The notes: generated from the sequence alone by a model not told the origin. DNA of 64,000 nt from Bacillus sp. USDA818B3_A (GCF_009928415.1 NZ_JAABNN010000003.1:464145-528144); one strand, 5' to 3'; shown: positions 19,729-31,224, counted from the first letter of the stretch. Translations and numbers: made by a program.

Positions 19729-20027
19729 TTTGTGCCTCCCGCATTTTCATTTATATAAATGACTTGATCTATTTTTCCTTCCAGTAAAATTTCCTCAGGC
19801 AGGATCGTCTTAATGACAAATCCCTTTCCTTTAACTAGTAGATGGCCTTGTTTTAACAACAAACGGAGTTCTTTATCAGTAAAAGACAGCAGGCCGCGGT
19901 GATTTTCCACATAAATATGGATTTGACCAATCATCGTAATTCGAGGAAGATCCATCATGACATCTTGAGGAAGATCCATATTATTAGCCATCCAATTTCG
20001 AACACGCTGGCCCCATTTTTTTGCCAT
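19725..20027 (-). CDS. yqfC: Sporulation protein YqfC (YabP family)
   Basis: 100 aa YabP/YqfC-family protein of the mother cell. Hallmarks are MMDLPRITMIGQIHIYVENH and LRLLLKQGHLLVKGKGFVIK. It starts MAKKWGQRV, as in B. subtilis. The ribosome site AAAGGGGG lies entirely inside the 3' arm of a perfect 20-bp palindrome (20033-20076), and only nine bases (mostly T) separate it from the ATG. Translation from read-through transcripts should therefore be blocked. Confidence 0.93.
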   Translation of the reverse strand: MAKKWGQRVRNWMANNMDLPQDVMMDLPRITMIGQIHIYVENHRGLLSFTDKELRLLLKQGHLLVKGKGFVIKTILPEEILLEGKIDQVIYINENAGGTK

Positions 20028-20032
20028 AAAAA

Positions 20033-20076
20033 AGAACCCCCTTTCATCTCATATTTATGAGATGAAAGGGGGTTCT
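20033..20076 (-). terminator. Perfect 20-bp palindrome: floA-operon terminator that masks the yqfC ribosome site
   Basis: Arms 20033-20052 and 20057-20076 are perfectly complementary (AGAACCCCCTTTCATCTCAT and its reverse complement), with a four-base loop. On the minus strand TTCTTTTTT follows and then the yqfC ATG at 20027. It has the form of an intrinsic terminator for nfeD-floA-yqfB, but its 3' arm is also the yqfC Shine-Dalgarno. Confidence 0.85.
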
Positions 20077-20103
20077 AGCACTTCTTTTTCTACTCGTTTC
20101 AAA

Positions 20104-20550
20104 TCAACTCGAGCGTTTTTTCACAATATACGGATTCTTTGAACGGGGTTCAGCTAGTATCTCTGACCAGATTATCCCATTTATTATTGCACCCGAATCT
20201 GGACCTTCTTTTATAGGGTATTTTATTTCTTCTTGATTTTCTATCGGTCCTCCATTTGCTGCTTGGGTCCGTGCCAATGCCATCCCCATCCTGCCAGCCT
20301 CTGACTCTTGTCTGACCTGCAGGTATTCTTTTTCAAGCTTACCTTGGTTACTTTGCAGCGGCCCCTGCTTCTTTTCTGACCGTATTGCCATTGTATCTTT
20401 CGGAATATCAATCATTTCTTTTAGCATGGTTTGAATGTCCCCCAGACGATTGCCAAAGGGTATTCTTCTAGATTGTCCTTGGCTGCTTTTTGTTTTTCCA
20501 AAAATCATTGAGAAGACTCCAACGACAATCATGATTAATATCGTTTCCAA
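20104..20550 (-). CDS. yqfB: YqfB-like small membrane-anchored protein
   Basis: 148 aa. One N-terminal TM helix (METILIMIVVGVFSMIFG) is followed by a polar, probably disordered middle and a conserved tail (INGIIWSEILAEPRSKNPY). Position directly after floA and this architecture match YqfB of B. subtilis, whose function is unknown. It is 33 bases downstream of floA and ends before the palindromic terminator. The name rests mainly on synteny and the tail motif. Confidence 0.75.
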   Translation of the reverse strand: METILIMIVVGVFSMIFGKTKSSQGQSRRIPFGNRLGDIQTMLKEMIDIPKDTMAIRSEKKQGPLQSNQGKLEKEYLQVRQESEAGRMGMALARTQAANGGPIENQEEIKYPIKEGPDSGAIINGIIWSEILAEPRSKNPYIVKKRSS

Positions 20551-20583
20551 ACCTGTCTCCCTCCTTTTTTGGCAACATGGGGA

Positions 20584-21579
20584 TTATTGATCATTCTTTT
20601 TGTCACCCGTCATTTTTCCAATTGAGCCCCTCATATCAGTATCAGCAGAAATATTCTTAAAATTCATATAGTCCATTACACCGATATTCCCTGATTTAAG
20701 CGCTTCTGCCATTGCAAGTGGTACTTCCGCTTCTGCTTCCACTACTTTAGCTCTCATTTCCTGTACTTTTGCTTTCATTTCCTGTTCTTGAGCAACTGCC
20801 ATTGCCCGGCGTTCTTCTGCTTTTGCCTGAGCAATTTTCTTATCTGCTTCCGCCTGTTCTGTCTGCAATTCCGCCCCGATATTTTTACCGATGTCAACAT
20901 CAGCGATATCTATCGAAAGAATCTCAAAAGCTGTACCAGCGTCGAGTCCCTTTGACAAAACAGTTTGCGAAATTAGATCTGGATTTTCAAGAACTTTGCT
21001 GTGACTATCCGACGAACCAATAGTAGATACAACGCCTTCTCCCACTCGGGCTACAACTGTTTCTTCTCCAGCACCACCAACAAGACGTTCTATATTGGCC
21101 CGTACGGTAATTCTTGCTTTCGCTTTCACTTCTATCCCATTCATAGCCACACCAGCAATAAACGGCGTTTCAATTACCTTAGGATTTACACTCATTTGTA
21201 CGGCCTCTAATACATCACGTCCTGCCAGGTCAATGGCCGCACATCGTTCAAAAGATAATTCAATATTAGCGCGGTGCGCTGCGATTAACGCATTGACCAC
21301 CCGGTCGACATTGCCTCCCGCAAGATAGTGACTCTCAAGCTGATTGGTTGTGACAGTCAAACCGGCTTTATGGGCTTTTATAAGTGGATTTACGACTCTG
21401 CTTGGGGTTACTCGTCTAAGTCTCATACCAACTAATGTAAAAATGCTGATCCTGACTCCTGCAGCCAGTGCGGAGATCCACAGCATGACTGGTACAAATG
21501 ACAGTAATATTCCTAAAAGAATAAGGGCAATGATAACAACTGCAATAATAAAGATAGTTCCTCCTGATACAAAATCCAT
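20584..21579 (-). CDS. floA: Flotillin-like protein FloA
   Basis: 331 aa, the same length as B. subtilis FloA (YqfA). An N-terminal hydrophobic membrane segment (about residues 6-45) is followed by a PHB-like core ([20 protein letters not shown]). A long A/E-rich coiled coil (about residues 230-290, with [19 protein letters not shown]) drives oligomerisation. It scaffolds functional membrane microdomains. The ATG at 21579 has GGAGG 9 bases upstream; an in-frame TTG at 21585 is too close to that site. It follows the NfeD gene, its usual partner. Confidence 0.96.
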   Translation of the reverse strand: MDFVSGGTIFIIAVVIIALILLGILLSFVPVMLWISALAAGVRISIFTLVGMRLRRVTPSRVVNPLIKAHKAGLTVTTNQLESHYLAGGNVDRVVNALIAAHRANIELSFERCAAIDLAGRDVLEAVQMSVNPKVIETPFIAGVAMNGIEVKAKARITVRANIERLVGGAGEETVVARVGEGVVSTIGSSDSHSKVLENPDLISQTVLSKGLDAGTAFEILSIDIADVDIGKNIGAELQTEQAEADKKIAQAKAEERRAMAVAQEQEMKAKVQEMRAKVVEAEAEVPLAMAEALKSGNIGVMDYMNFKNISADTDMRGSIGKMTGDKKNDQ

Positions 21580-21601
21580 ATTCAATCTCCTCCTTCATTT
21601 T

Positions 21602-22234
21602 TTATACTTCTCTGACGACAATTCGGGCCCCTTCAACCTTGATAACTCTCACTTTGACATTTTTATCGATAAAGCCGCCTTCCGAAACAGCATCCACGCG
21701 TTCATTGTTTAAAACAATAGTCCCTGCCGGCCGCAGGATGGTGAGAGTATGGCCTTCCACCCCAAGAAGATCCGTTCGATTAATATTTGAAACATATCCA
21801 TCCTCTTTTCTAGCCACCTCGGTTAATACCATCCTATTAAATAAAACAAGTTTTTTTCCGAAAGTCTTAATCATCAAAAAGAATATAAAAATTGAGACAG
21901 CAATGGCAATTAAAATGGAAACTCCCATTTGCAAGGCATCTTGGCCTGCTAAAAATAGACTTAATATTAAAGCTGCGAATCCTAGTGTACCTGCTATCGC
22001 CCCAGGTAAGAAAAATTCTAAAAAAATAAGCAGAATGCCGGAAACAAATAGAAGTAATGTTCCAAATCCTGCTAAACCTGCTTGAAAGTGAGCATAAAAG
22101 AATAAAATTAGCGCAAATATCCCTATTAAACCTGCAATACCTAATTTGGCAGTAAAAAGTTCTAAAACGATTCCTACTCCGGCAATAGTTAATAGGATAG
22201 TTACAATAACAGGGTTTGTTAAAAATTCAATCAT
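21602..22234 (-). CDS. Short NfeD-family membrane protein without protease domain
   Basis: 210 aa. Four to five TM helices (residues 8-130) are followed by a C-terminal NfeD OB-fold domain (about 140-210: LLGVEGHTLTILRPAGTIVLN, GFIDKNVKVRVIKVEGARIVV). B. subtilis YqeZ at this place is about twice as long, with an N-terminal ClpP-class serine protease; no such sequence lies upstream here. The ATG has its own AAGGGGGG site and a terminator lies 90 bases upstream, so this is a complete short NfeD rather than a broken one. NfeD partners flotillins; floA follows by 22 bases. Confidence 0.85.
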   Translation of the reverse strand: MIEFLTNPVIVTILLTIAGVGIVLELFTAKLGIAGLIGIFALILFFYAHFQAGLAGFGTLLLFVSGILLIFLEFFLPGAIAGTLGFAALILSLFLAGQDALQMGVSILIAIAVSIFIFFLMIKTFGKKLVLFNRMVLTEVARKEDGYVSNINRTDLLGVEGHTLTILRPAGTIVLNNERVDAVSEGGFIDKNVKVRVIKVEGARIVVREV

Positions 22235-22321
22235 ACAAGGCCCCCCTTTCTATTCAGTTCTTTCTGACTATATGTTATACGTCCTTAGCCATTAAAAAGT
22301 TTCAGATTTATCATTATATGT

Positions 22322-22356
22322 AAAAAGACTGCAGGTATGAAAACCTGCAGTCTTTA
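22322..22356 (-). terminator. Terminator of rpsU-yqeY
   Basis: AAAAAGACTGCAGGT, loop, ACCTGCAGTCTTTAT: a 13-bp stem 12 bases after the yqeY stop. Confidence 0.85.
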
Positions 22357-22367
22357 TGTCAGAATAC

Positions 22368-22814
22368 TTATGAAAGGTGTTGTTGTACAAATTTATTTAC
22401 GAGCGAACCGTCTGCTTTACCTTTAACTTTAGGCATAATAGCAGCCATCACTTTTCCCATTTCCGCTTTTGATGTTGCGCCGACTTCAGTGATCGTTTCT
22501 TTGACAATCTCTGACAGCTCCTCTTCAGAAAGCTGTTTCGGTAAATACAGTTCAAGAATCTCAAGCTCTGTACGCAATTTATCAACTAGGTCTTGACGAC
22601 CAGCCTTATCAAATTCATGGAGGGAGTCTTTGCGTTGTTTTACTTCGCGAGAAAGGACTGTTAACTCTGCATCTTCGGAAAGCTCTTGTGTACCGAGCTT
22701 GATCGCTTCATTTTGAAGTGAAGCTTTCACCATCCGAATAACTGAGAGTTTGTCTTTTTCCTTGTTTTTCATCGCTTGTTTCATATCATTGTTTAAACGC
22801 TCGAGAAGACTCAT
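22368..22814 (-). CDS. yqeY: GatB/YqeY domain protein
   Basis: 148 aa, the stand-alone YqeY protein, homologous to the C-terminal helical tail of GatB that binds tRNA in the amidotransferase. It begins [17 protein letters not shown] and ends in [20 protein letters not shown], a conserved family segment. It lies 15 bases after rpsU, the universal Bacillus arrangement. The precise role is unknown; tRNA binding is inferred from the family. Confidence 0.92.
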   Translation of the reverse strand: MSLLERLNNDMKQAMKNKEKDKLSVIRMVKASLQNEAIKLGTQELSEDAELTVLSREVKQRKDSLHEFDKAGRQDLVDKLRTELEILELYLPKQLSEEELSEIVKETITEVGATSKAEMGKVMAAIMPKVKGKADGSLVNKFVQQHLS

Positions 22815-22829
22815 GTATTACACCCTCTC

Positions 22830-23003
22830 TTAAAACTTACGTTTTCTTGCAGCTTCAGACTTTTTCTTACGTTTTACACTTGGTTTTTCATAAAATTCGC
22901 GCTTTCTTGCCTCTTGCAAAGTACCAGTTTTTGATACTGTACGTTTGAAGCGACGAAGAGCATCTTCAAGCGATTCGTTTTTACGAACGACGGTTTTAGA
23001 CAT
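22830..23003 (-). CDS. rpsU: 30S ribosomal protein S21
   Basis: 57 aa, very basic, [20 protein letters not shown], ending [12 protein letters not shown] as in all Bacillus S21. The ATG at 23003 has GGGAGGGA upstream; the longer in-frame ORF start at 23060 lies over the promoter and is rejected. First gene of the rpsU-yqeY unit. Confidence 0.97.
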   Translation of the reverse strand: MSKTVVRKNESLEDALRRFKRTVSKTGTLQEARKREFYEKPSVKRKKKSEAARKRKF

Positions 23004-23059
23004 TCTCTTTCCCTCCCTCCGAAACACAACACACTTACATTCAATCCATGTACCTTGCA

Positions 23060-23088
23060 ATTATAATATAACCTTGAAACAAGGTCAA
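23060..23088 (-). promoter_or_regulatory. Sigma-A promoter of rpsU
   Basis: Minus strand TTGACC (23083-23088), 17-base spacer, TATAAT (23060-23065); about 57 bases from the -10 to the ATG. Confidence 0.85.
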
Positions 23089-23181
23089 CTTAATTTCACA
23101 CGTAATCTTAAAGCTTGTCTAAAAAAATGGCATGTCCCTCGAATTTCCACCATACAATTGAAGAGAGGGAGGCCAATAGTT

Positions 23182-24123
23182 ATGCTGTACATTCTATTAT
23201 TTGTCCTATGTATTCTATTATTTATCTTTGGAATGACGATTATTAGGTTTGGGTTATTTAATTTATCAGCCAACAAATTAAAAACATGGTTAATTAAACT
23301 AACACGAACTCCGTTAAAAGGAATGTTAACCGGAACATTTATTACTGCCCTCCTGCAGAGCAGCTCCGCAGTCATGGTTATAACCATCGGGCTAATTTCA
23401 GCGAGAATTATGACCTTTCCACAGTCGATCGGGATTATTCTTGGAACTAACATAGGGACCACCTTCAAAACAGAATTAATTACTTTTGATATAGATCGTA
23501 TCCTTGTTCCCTTAGCTGTTAGTGGGGCAGTACTTATTTTATTTAAAAATAAAAAGGCACGAAGCATCGGTATGCTGCTTTTTGGAATTGCTTCCGTATT
23601 TACAGCAATGAAAGGCTTTGAGTTAACAGCACAGCCGCTAACAGCTTTGCCCGTAATCAATAAGTTTATTTTATCCATTAATGACAATATCTTATTAAGT
23701 CTGCTGACAGGTACCATTATAACCTCCATTATTCAGTCAAGTACAGCGATGACTGGGATTGCCATGGGATTCTTAACAGCGGGTCTGCTTCAGCTTGACG
23801 CCGGAATTGCAATTGTCCTCGGAGCGAACATTGGTACTTGTATTACCGCGGTAATTGCATCGATCGGAGGAGGAAAAGAATCACGTTTAGCCGCCTTTGC
23901 CCATGTTTGGCTTAACGTTTTTGGAGTCTTACTTTTTATCCCGCTTATCCCACTTTTGACGGAATATGCCGGAATCTTAGCCAATCAAACGGACGTTCAA
24001 CTCGCACATATCAGTGTCATTTTCAATGTTGCTACCTCATTACTCATCTTGCCATTTGCAACGAAATTCGGCGAAATGATTCTGTTTTTACACGACAGGG
24101 CGCCTAAAAATACGATTCAATAA
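23182..24123 (+). CDS. yqeW: Na/Pi-cotransporter II-family membrane protein (YqeW)
   Basis: 313 aa with eight or more TM helices. The two inverted repeats of the NptA/PNaS family are visible: the first has LLQSSSAVMVITIGLIS and LGTNIGTT, the second has IIQSSTAMTGIAMGFL and LGANIGTC. The QSS motifs and adjacent GTN/GAN loops form the substrate and sodium site. The C-terminal PhoU-like domain of longer members is absent. The ATG at 23182 follows GGGAGG. The gene lies alone on the plus strand between rpsU and mtaB, as in B. subtilis. Phosphate is the family substrate; it is not proven here. Confidence 0.88.
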   Translation: MLYILLFVLCILLFIFGMTIIRFGLFNLSANKLKTWLIKLTRTPLKGMLTGTFITALLQSSSAVMVITIGLISARIMTFPQSIGIILGTNIGTTFKTELITFDIDRILVPLAVSGAVLILFKNKKARSIGMLLFGIASVFTAMKGFELTAQPLTALPVINKFILSINDNILLSLLTGTIITSIIQSSTAMTGIAMGFLTAGLLQLDAGIAIVLGANIGTCITAVIASIGGGKESRLAAFAHVWLNVFGVLLFIPLIPLLTEYAGILANQTDVQLAHISVIFNVATSLLILPFATKFGEMILFLHDRAPKNTIQ

Positions 24124-24154
24124 GCTTTGGTAGATTCCTATGTTTATACTCATG

Positions 24155-24182
24155 AAAAAAAGGACCAATGAGGTCCTTTTTT
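24155..24182. terminator. Bidirectional terminator between yqeW and mtaB
   Basis: AAAAAAAGGACC, AATG, AGGTCCTTTTTT between convergent genes. Confidence 0.8.
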
Positions 24183-24188
24183 CATTTA

Positions 24189-25562
24189 TTATATAGCAGC
24201 TTCTTCTCTAGAAAAAACGTCTTCTTTTAATGATGCTGAGTTCTCTACAACCTTAACAAATTGCCCCTCATTATATGGATAACCGGCCTTTGTAATCTTC
24301 ACTTTAACAATTTTGCCAACCATATCTTCGGTTGCTGGGAATACCACTTTCAAGTAGTTATCAGTATAGCCTGCATACAGTCCTGTATTTGCTTTTTCCT
24401 TATATTCCTCTTCCGGGATCACCTCTAATACTTCACCTTCAAAAAGGGACGCGTACTCTTTTGCAAGTTGATCTGAAAGGGAAATTAACCGGTGAACACG
24501 CTCATTTTTAATTTCCTCATCGACCTGGTCTTCCATACGGGCAGCAGGAGTACCGGTTCGTTTAGAATATGGGAACACATGAAGCTCCGAGAATTTATGT
24601 TCATTAATAAAATTATAAGTCTCCATAAACTCTTCCTCTGTTTCTCCAGGGAAGCCAACAATCACATCGGAAGTCACTGCAAGACCTGGAAGGACTTCCT
24701 TAAGCCGTTCGAGACGTTCTGCAAAGAATTCCATTGTGTATTTACGGCGCATACGCTTTAGGACAGTATTTGATCCAGATTGTAGAGGTATATGAAGATG
24801 ACGAACAATCATATTGGAATGTTTAATCACTTCAATTACTTCATCCGTAATTTGACTTGCCTCAATCGAGGAAATCCGTAACCTTTCAAGGCCATTTACA
24901 CCAGCCTCTAAATCACGTAGAAGCGCAGCAAGGTTATAATCTTTCATATCTTCACCGTAACCGCCTGTATGAATCCCCGTTAAGACGATTTCTCTGTAAC
25001 CCGCATTCACAAGCTGCTGTGCTTGGTGAATAACTTCTTTAGGATCACGGGACCGCATCAGCCCGCGTGCCCAAGGAATGATACAAAAAGTACAAAAATT
25101 ATTACAGCCCTCTTGAATTTTCAAAGAAGCACGTGTTCTATCTGTAAAAGCTGGAACATCAAGCTCTTCATAAAACCGGTTTTTCATAATATTTCCAACA
25201 CCGTTAATAGGCTGACGTTCTTTTTTAAATTGTTCAATATAATCCAGCATCTTCACGCGGTCCTGGGTTCCTACGACAATATCGACACCAGGAATCGCCA
25301 TTATTTCTGCCGGAGAAGTTTGCGCATAACAGCCGGTAACACAAATAACTGCATCTGGATTCTTACGAACCGCTCGGCGGATTACTTGACGGCTTTTTTT
25401 ATCACCAGTATTTGTTACCGTACATGTATTAATAATATATACATCGGAAATCGATTCAAAATCGACCCGTTCATATCCTTCTTGTTTAAACAATTGCCAT
25501 ATGGCCTCTGTTTCATAATGGTTAACCTTACATCCTAATGTATGAAACGCAACTGTTGCCAC
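24189..25562 (-). CDS. mtaB: tRNA t6A37 methylthiotransferase MtaB
   Basis: 457 aa radical-SAM enzyme that converts t6A37 to ms2t6A37 in tRNA. The UPF0004 domain holds the first cluster cysteines (FHTLGCKVNHYE, INTCTVTNTGDKKS, VTGCYAQTSP). The radical SAM motif CNNFCTFC (C-x3-C-x2-C) lies mid-protein and a TRAM domain ends it. The GTG at 25562 starts the protein at M-A-T-V-A-F-H-T as in B. subtilis YqeV and has GAGGTGAG seven bases upstream; a longer GTG start at 25574 overlaps that site. Last gene of the heat-shock operon. Confidence 0.94.
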   Translation of the reverse strand: MATVAFHTLGCKVNHYETEAIWQLFKQEGYERVDFESISDVYIINTCTVTNTGDKKSRQVIRRAVRKNPDAVICVTGCYAQTSPAEIMAIPGVDIVVGTQDRVKMLDYIEQFKKERQPINGVGNIMKNRFYEELDVPAFTDRTRASLKIQEGCNNFCTFCIIPWARGLMRSRDPKEVIHQAQQLVNAGYREIVLTGIHTGGYGEDMKDYNLAALLRDLEAGVNGLERLRISSIEASQITDEVIEVIKHSNMIVRHLHIPLQSGSNTVLKRMRRKYTMEFFAERLERLKEVLPGLAVTSDVIVGFPGETEEEFMETYNFINEHKFSELHVFPYSKRTGTPAARMEDQVDEEIKNERVHRLISLSDQLAKEYASLFEGEVLEVIPEEEYKEKANTGLYAGYTDNYLKVVFPATEDMVGKIVKVKITKAGYPYNEGQFVKVVENSASLKEDVFSREEAAI

Positions 25563-25570
25563 TTTAAATC

Positions 25571-26320
25571 TCACCTCAATAGTTCAAAATGATAGGAAAT
25601 AGCCGCAAGTGTGTATAAAGGTGCGGTTTCCGTCCTTAAGATTCGCGGTCCCAATCCGCAAAGATCAAACCCATATTCCTTTAATTGCCGAACTTCTTCC
25701 TCGGCTAAACCGCCTTCAGGCCCAAAGACTAAAAGGAGAGACTTTCCTTTTGCCATATTATTTAACGTAGAAGAAAGGACCGATGTCTCACTATGCCTGC
25801 TTGCCTCTTCGTATGCTGCTAATTTATAGTCGAAGTCTTTGCTTTTTTCAAGCAAATCTTTAAAGGTCATAGGATGAATAATGGTTGGTAAAATAGTCCG
25901 ATGGGATTGCTCAGCTGCTTCTTTAGCAATCTTCTCCCAACGATCTATTTTCTTTGCCGCTTTTTTAGCATCCCATTTTACAACGGAACGGGCAGCAGAA
26001 AAGGGCAGGAATTGATGAGCACCTAGTTCCGTACCTTTTTGAATGATCCACTCCAGCTTATCCCCTTTTGGTAAGCCACTTGCAATGGTAATTGAAATAG
26101 GAAGCTCGGGACTCTCATCCATCCATTGTACAACGTCTGCAACGACACTTGAATTGGTAATTTCTGAAAGACTGCAAACCGCTTGTTTACCGTCTGGATC
26201 CACACATATGATTTGATCACCGATTTCCATCCTCATAACCTTTATAATATGATGACGGTCCTCTTCATCAATAAAAAAGTGATCATCCATTACTTTTTGT
26301 TGAACAAAGTAGCGTTGCAT
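25571..26320 (-). CDS. rsmE: 16S rRNA (uracil1498-N3)-methyltransferase RsmE
   Basis: 249 aa SPOUT-class methyltransferase with an N-terminal PUA-like domain (MQRYFVQQKV) and a C-terminal knotted SAM site (LLLVFGPEGGLAEEEV and LGPRILRTETAPLYTL). The ATG at 26320 has GAGGTG six bases upstream. It sits between prmA and mtaB as in other Bacillus dnaK operons. Confidence 0.94.
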   Translation of the reverse strand: MQRYFVQQKVMDDHFFIDEEDRHHIIKVMRMEIGDQIICVDPDGKQAVCSLSEITNSSVVADVVQWMDESPELPISITIASGLPKGDKLEWIIQKGTELGAHQFLPFSAARSVVKWDAKKAAKKIDRWEKIAKEAAEQSHRTILPTIIHPMTFKDLLEKSKDFDYKLAAYEEASRHSETSVLSSTLNNMAKGKSLLLVFGPEGGLAEEEVRQLKEYGFDLCGLGPRILRTETAPLYTLAAISYHFELLR

Positions 26321-26383
26321 ACATTGCACCTCTCTAAAAACAAATTACTCTTTATTTTACTACGTTAAGGACATAAAGAAAAT

Positions 26384-26413
26384 AAAAAGGGGTTTTATAT
26401 CCACCCCTTTTTC
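26384..26413 (-). terminator. Hairpin between prmA and rsmE
   Basis: AAAAAGGGG, loop, CCCCTTTTT. It could end part of the dnaK-operon transcripts after prmA. Confidence 0.65.
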
Positions 26414-26418
26414 AATCA

Positions 26419-27360
26419 TTATTTCCTTTTTGCAATAATCGCAACCCAATCTTCCATTAAAATCGTTTCAATAATTTCAAAACCGGAAGCAATTAAAGCA
26501 TCTTTGACGACATCTTTTTTAGGCTGGATAATTCCAGAAGCTATAAAAGAGCCTCCCGGTTTCACCACACGGGCAACATCATCAGTGAATCGTAAAATCA
26601 CTTCTGCTAGTATGTTGGCAACAATCACATCAGCGGAATTCTCCTCAACACCGTCTAATAGATTGTTTTGAGCGACGACAACGCGATCATTTACCTTGTT
26701 AAGCTTAATATTTAACTTAGCTGATGTAACCGCAACTTCATCCAAATCATAAGCCCTAACATCTTCTGCTCCCAGCATAGCAGCCGCAATACTAAGGACT
26801 CCTGACCCTGTTCCAACATCTATTACCCGGTCAAGAGGACACACGGTCTTTTCTAATGCTTGGATACACATAACTGTTGTTGGATGTGTACCGGTGCCAA
26901 AGGCCATGCCTGGATCCAATTCGATGATCAATTCATCACTGCTGACAGGTTCATAAATCTCCCATGTCGGTACAATCGTGAATCTTTCAGATATTTTCAC
27001 TGGATTATAATACTTTTTCCAAGCGGTGGCCCATTCTTCTTCATTTACTTCACTAATGGTTACTTTGTTTAGACCTAAATCGATATCATGCAGAATAAGA
27101 TTGTTAATTGATTCTTTGATTGCCTCAACAGTTTCCCCAAGAAAACTGTTAACTGGCAAATAGGCTTTAATAATAACGCCCTCTTCAGGATAATCGTCAG
27201 GATTAAGTTGGTAGATTTCTCCGAATTGATCTTCCCTTTCCTTTGTCAAATCAAATGGATCCTCTATGACTACACCGCTCGCCCCGGCTTCATGCAATAT
27301 ATTAGAAATAGGTTCGATCGCCTCGTTTGTTGTGTGGATACTAATTTCTGACCACTTCAT
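26419..27360 (-). CDS. prmA: Ribosomal protein L11 methyltransferase PrmA
   Basis: 313 aa (B. subtilis 311). The N-terminal L11-recognition domain is [20 protein letters not shown]. The Rossmann methyltransferase follows, with motif [16 protein letters not shown] and the active-site region [12 protein letters not shown]. The ATG at 27360 has GGAG nine bases upstream; a further ATG at 27375 lacks one. It is 17 bases from dnaJ and therefore in the same operon. Confidence 0.94.
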   Translation of the reverse strand: MKWSEISIHTTNEAIEPISNILHEAGASGVVIEDPFDLTKEREDQFGEIYQLNPDDYPEEGVIIKAYLPVNSFLGETVEAIKESINNLILHDIDLGLNKVTISEVNEEEWATAWKKYYNPVKISERFTIVPTWEIYEPVSSDELIIELDPGMAFGTGTHPTTVMCIQALEKTVCPLDRVIDVGTGSGVLSIAAAMLGAEDVRAYDLDEVAVTSAKLNIKLNKVNDRVVVAQNNLLDGVEENSADVIVANILAEVILRFTDDVARVVKPGGSFIASGIIQPKKDVVKDALIASGFEIIETILMEDWVAIIAKRK

Positions 27361-27377
27361 GTCTACCAACTCCATCC

Positions 27378-28520
27378 TTACTCGCTTTTAAAAGCTCTTT
27401 TTACTTTTGAGAAGAAACTTTCTTCGTGTTCACCTATAGGTGAAGAACCACTAATATCTGCAAATTCTTTAAGAAGATGCCTTTGTTTATCCGATAGTTT
27501 CGTCGGGGTAATAATTCGAACGATTATATATTGATCCCCCACACCGTAACCGCGTACGTTAGGAATACCTTTCCCTTTTAAGCGGAATTTTTTACCTGTT
27601 TGTGTACCGGCAGGGATTTTAAGCTTAACCTTTCCTTTTAAAGCAGGAACTTCAATTTCATCTCCCAAGGCAGCTTGAACAAATGTAATTGGCATCTCAC
27701 AATAGATATCATCGCCGTCCCGTTCAAAGAACTCATGCTGACGGACCTGGAATACTACATAAAGATCACCTGCCGGGCCGCCGTTAATTCCGGCTTCCCC
27801 CTGGCCTGCCATACGAAGTTGTTGTCCATCATCAATTCCTGCAGGTATCTTGACATGGATTGTTTTTCGTTTTTGGACTTTTCCTCTTCCGCCACAGGTT
27901 GAACATTTATGCTTAATTTCTTTCCCTGTGCCATTACAATGATGACAAGTACGACGATTAACAATTCTGCCAAATGGCGTATTTTGCTCTACATTTAACT
28001 GGCCTGTACCATGACAGTGCTGACAAGTTTCTGGTGTAGTTCCAGGCTTAGCGCCCGAGCCATGGCAGGTTTCACAGGTCTCTTCTCTTGGAATTTCAAT
28101 ATCAGTCTCTTTTCCAAATGCCGCTTCTTCAAACGACACCGTCATCGTATATTGCAAATCCGCACCTTGTCTAGGAGCATTTGGATCACGTCTTCTCGAC
28201 CCGCCACCTCCGCCTCCAAAGAAGGTATTAAAGATATCTTCAAAGCCGCCGAAGCCGCCTCCGCCAAAATCACTGCCACCGAAGCCGCCGTAACCTTGGT
28301 TAGGATCAGTATGTCCAAATTGGTCATAATGGGCCTTCTTTTGATCATCACTTAAGACTTCATATGCTTCCGCAATCTCTTTGAATTTATCAGCTGCATC
28401 CGGCTCTTTATTAATATCCGGATGGTACTGTTTAGATAGTTTACGATAGGCTTTTTTAATTTCATCCTTAGAAGCACTTTTACTAACACCCAGCACTTCA
28501 TAGTAATCCCGTTTACTCAT
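27378..28520 (-). CDS. dnaJ: Chaperone DnaJ (Hsp40)
   Basis: 380 aa class A J-protein. The J domain has the HPD motif ([10 protein letters not shown], near residue 34), then a G/F-rich linker (about 73-105). Four zinc repeats follow: [32 protein letters not shown] and [11 protein letters not shown]-terminal substrate-binding domains complete it. It stimulates DnaK ATPase activity. The ATG at 28520 has GGGAG upstream; the longer start at 28544 overlaps the dnaK-dnaJ spacer without a site. Confidence 0.97.
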   Translation of the reverse strand: MSKRDYYEVLGVSKSASKDEIKKAYRKLSKQYHPDINKEPDAADKFKEIAEAYEVLSDDQKKAHYDQFGHTDPNQGYGGFGGSDFGGGGFGGFEDIFNTFFGGGGGGSRRRDPNAPRQGADLQYTMTVSFEEAAFGKETDIEIPREETCETCHGSGAKPGTTPETCQHCHGTGQLNVEQNTPFGRIVNRRTCHHCNGTGKEIKHKCSTCGGRGKVQKRKTIHVKIPAGIDDGQQLRMAGQGEAGINGGPAGDLYVVFQVRQHEFFERDGDDIYCEMPITFVQAALGDEIEVPALKGKVKLKIPAGTQTGKKFRLKGKGIPNVRGYGVGDQYIIVRIITPTKLSDKQRHLLKEFADISGSSPIGEHEESFFSKVKRAFKSE

Positions 28521-28583
28521 GATTACCACTCCCGAATCTGTCACATAAAGATTATTCTAACACCTTTTAAAAGGGTATTGCAA

Positions 28584-28623
28584 TAAAAAAGCCAAAGCCT
28601 GTTACTCTGACTTTGACTTTTTT
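28584..28623 (-). terminator. Partial terminator between dnaK and dnaJ
   Basis: Minus strand AAAAAAGTCAAAGTCAGAG, then GGCTTTGGCTTTTTTATTG (with G-U pairs). It likely lowers dnaJ expression relative to dnaK. Confidence 0.65.
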
Positions 28624-28659
28624 ACAAGAATAAAAATTACTTTAGACTTTTTAGATGTC

Positions 28660-30498
<1,839 letters not shown>

Positions 30499-30515
30499 CT
30501 AATAAATATGTAGAA

Positions 30516-31115
30516 TTATTGATTTACTTTTACCATTGAAGGGCGAATAACCCGATCTTTTAAAAGATAACCTTTTTGGAATTCATCAGTAATAATGTTT
30601 GAACCAAAATTATCATCTTCTCCCTGCATTACTGCCTGATGAAGGTGTGGATCAAATTCTTTACCAACAGCCTCTATTGGTTCAACGCCTTCTTTTTTTA
30701 ATGCGTCGGCCATACCGCGGTAAACCATGTCCATTCCTTGCAGCAACGACTTGGTTTGTTCATTATCGGCTTCTACTTTCAATGCTCTTTCAAAGTTGTC
30801 TAATGCCGGAAGTAAATCAGCAATCAATTTTTGAGCTCTATATTTTTCGCTCGCCTCTTGATCTAATCTAGTACGGCGGCGGAAATTATCAAAATCTGCT
30901 TGAAGTCTTAAATACCGATTATCTGCTTCCTCGAGCTTATTCTTTAGTTCTTCGATTTCTTGCAAATATTTGTCAACAGGATTTACTTCTGCTGCTTCTT
31001 GTGAAGTTTCTTCACCAACAACAGTTTCACCTGTATTTTCTTCAGTAAGTTCAACTTGTTCAGTACTTTCGATTTCTACTTCTTCATTAATCGTATTGTT
31101 ATTTTCATTCGTCAA
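30516..31115 (-). CDS. grpE: Nucleotide exchange factor GrpE
   Basis: 199 aa. An acidic disordered N-terminus is followed by a long coiled coil ([20 protein letters not shown]) and the beta domain signature [20 protein letters not shown], ending [13 protein letters not shown] place the start at the TTG 31115 because AGGGAGGTGA lies eight bases upstream; the longer ATG start at 31142 would place that ribosome site inside the coding region. It releases ADP from DnaK. It lies between hrcA and dnaK. Confidence 0.94.
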   Translation of the reverse strand: MTNENNNTINEEVEIESTEQVELTEENTGETVVGEETSQEAAEVNPVDKYLQEIEELKNKLEEADNRYLRLQADFDNFRRRTRLDQEASEKYRAQKLIADLLPALDNFERALKVEADNEQTKSLLQGMDMVYRGMADALKKEGVEPIEAVGKEFDPHLHQAVMQGEDDNFGSNIITDEFQKGYLLKDRVIRPSMVKVNQ

Positions 31116-31173
31116 CTTACTCACCTCCCTTAAAGGATTCATTACCTATTTACTTGAACTGATATATTACAAG

Positions 31174-31209
31174 GAAAGAGGGTGAAATCTAAAAGGCATT
31201 TCACCCTTA
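31174..31209 (-). terminator. Hairpin between hrcA and grpE
   Basis: Minus strand AAGGGTGAAATGCC, loop, ATTTCACCCTCTTT. A stable stem in the operon, probably an attenuator or processing signal. Confidence 0.55.
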
Positions 31210-31224
31210 CCAATATTACCAGCA

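Noticed and set aside
21639..22085. 148-codon plus-strand ORF
   Set aside because: Shadow of the NfeD gene; composition rich in K/N/P without domain signs.
23085..23729. 214-codon minus-strand ORF
   Set aside because: It is antisense to yqeW, whose TM and QSS motifs are clear, and runs into the rpsU promoter region; no ribosome site.
25023..25538. 171-codon plus-strand ORF
   Set aside because: Antisense to the radical SAM and UPF0004 regions of mtaB, which are clearly coding.
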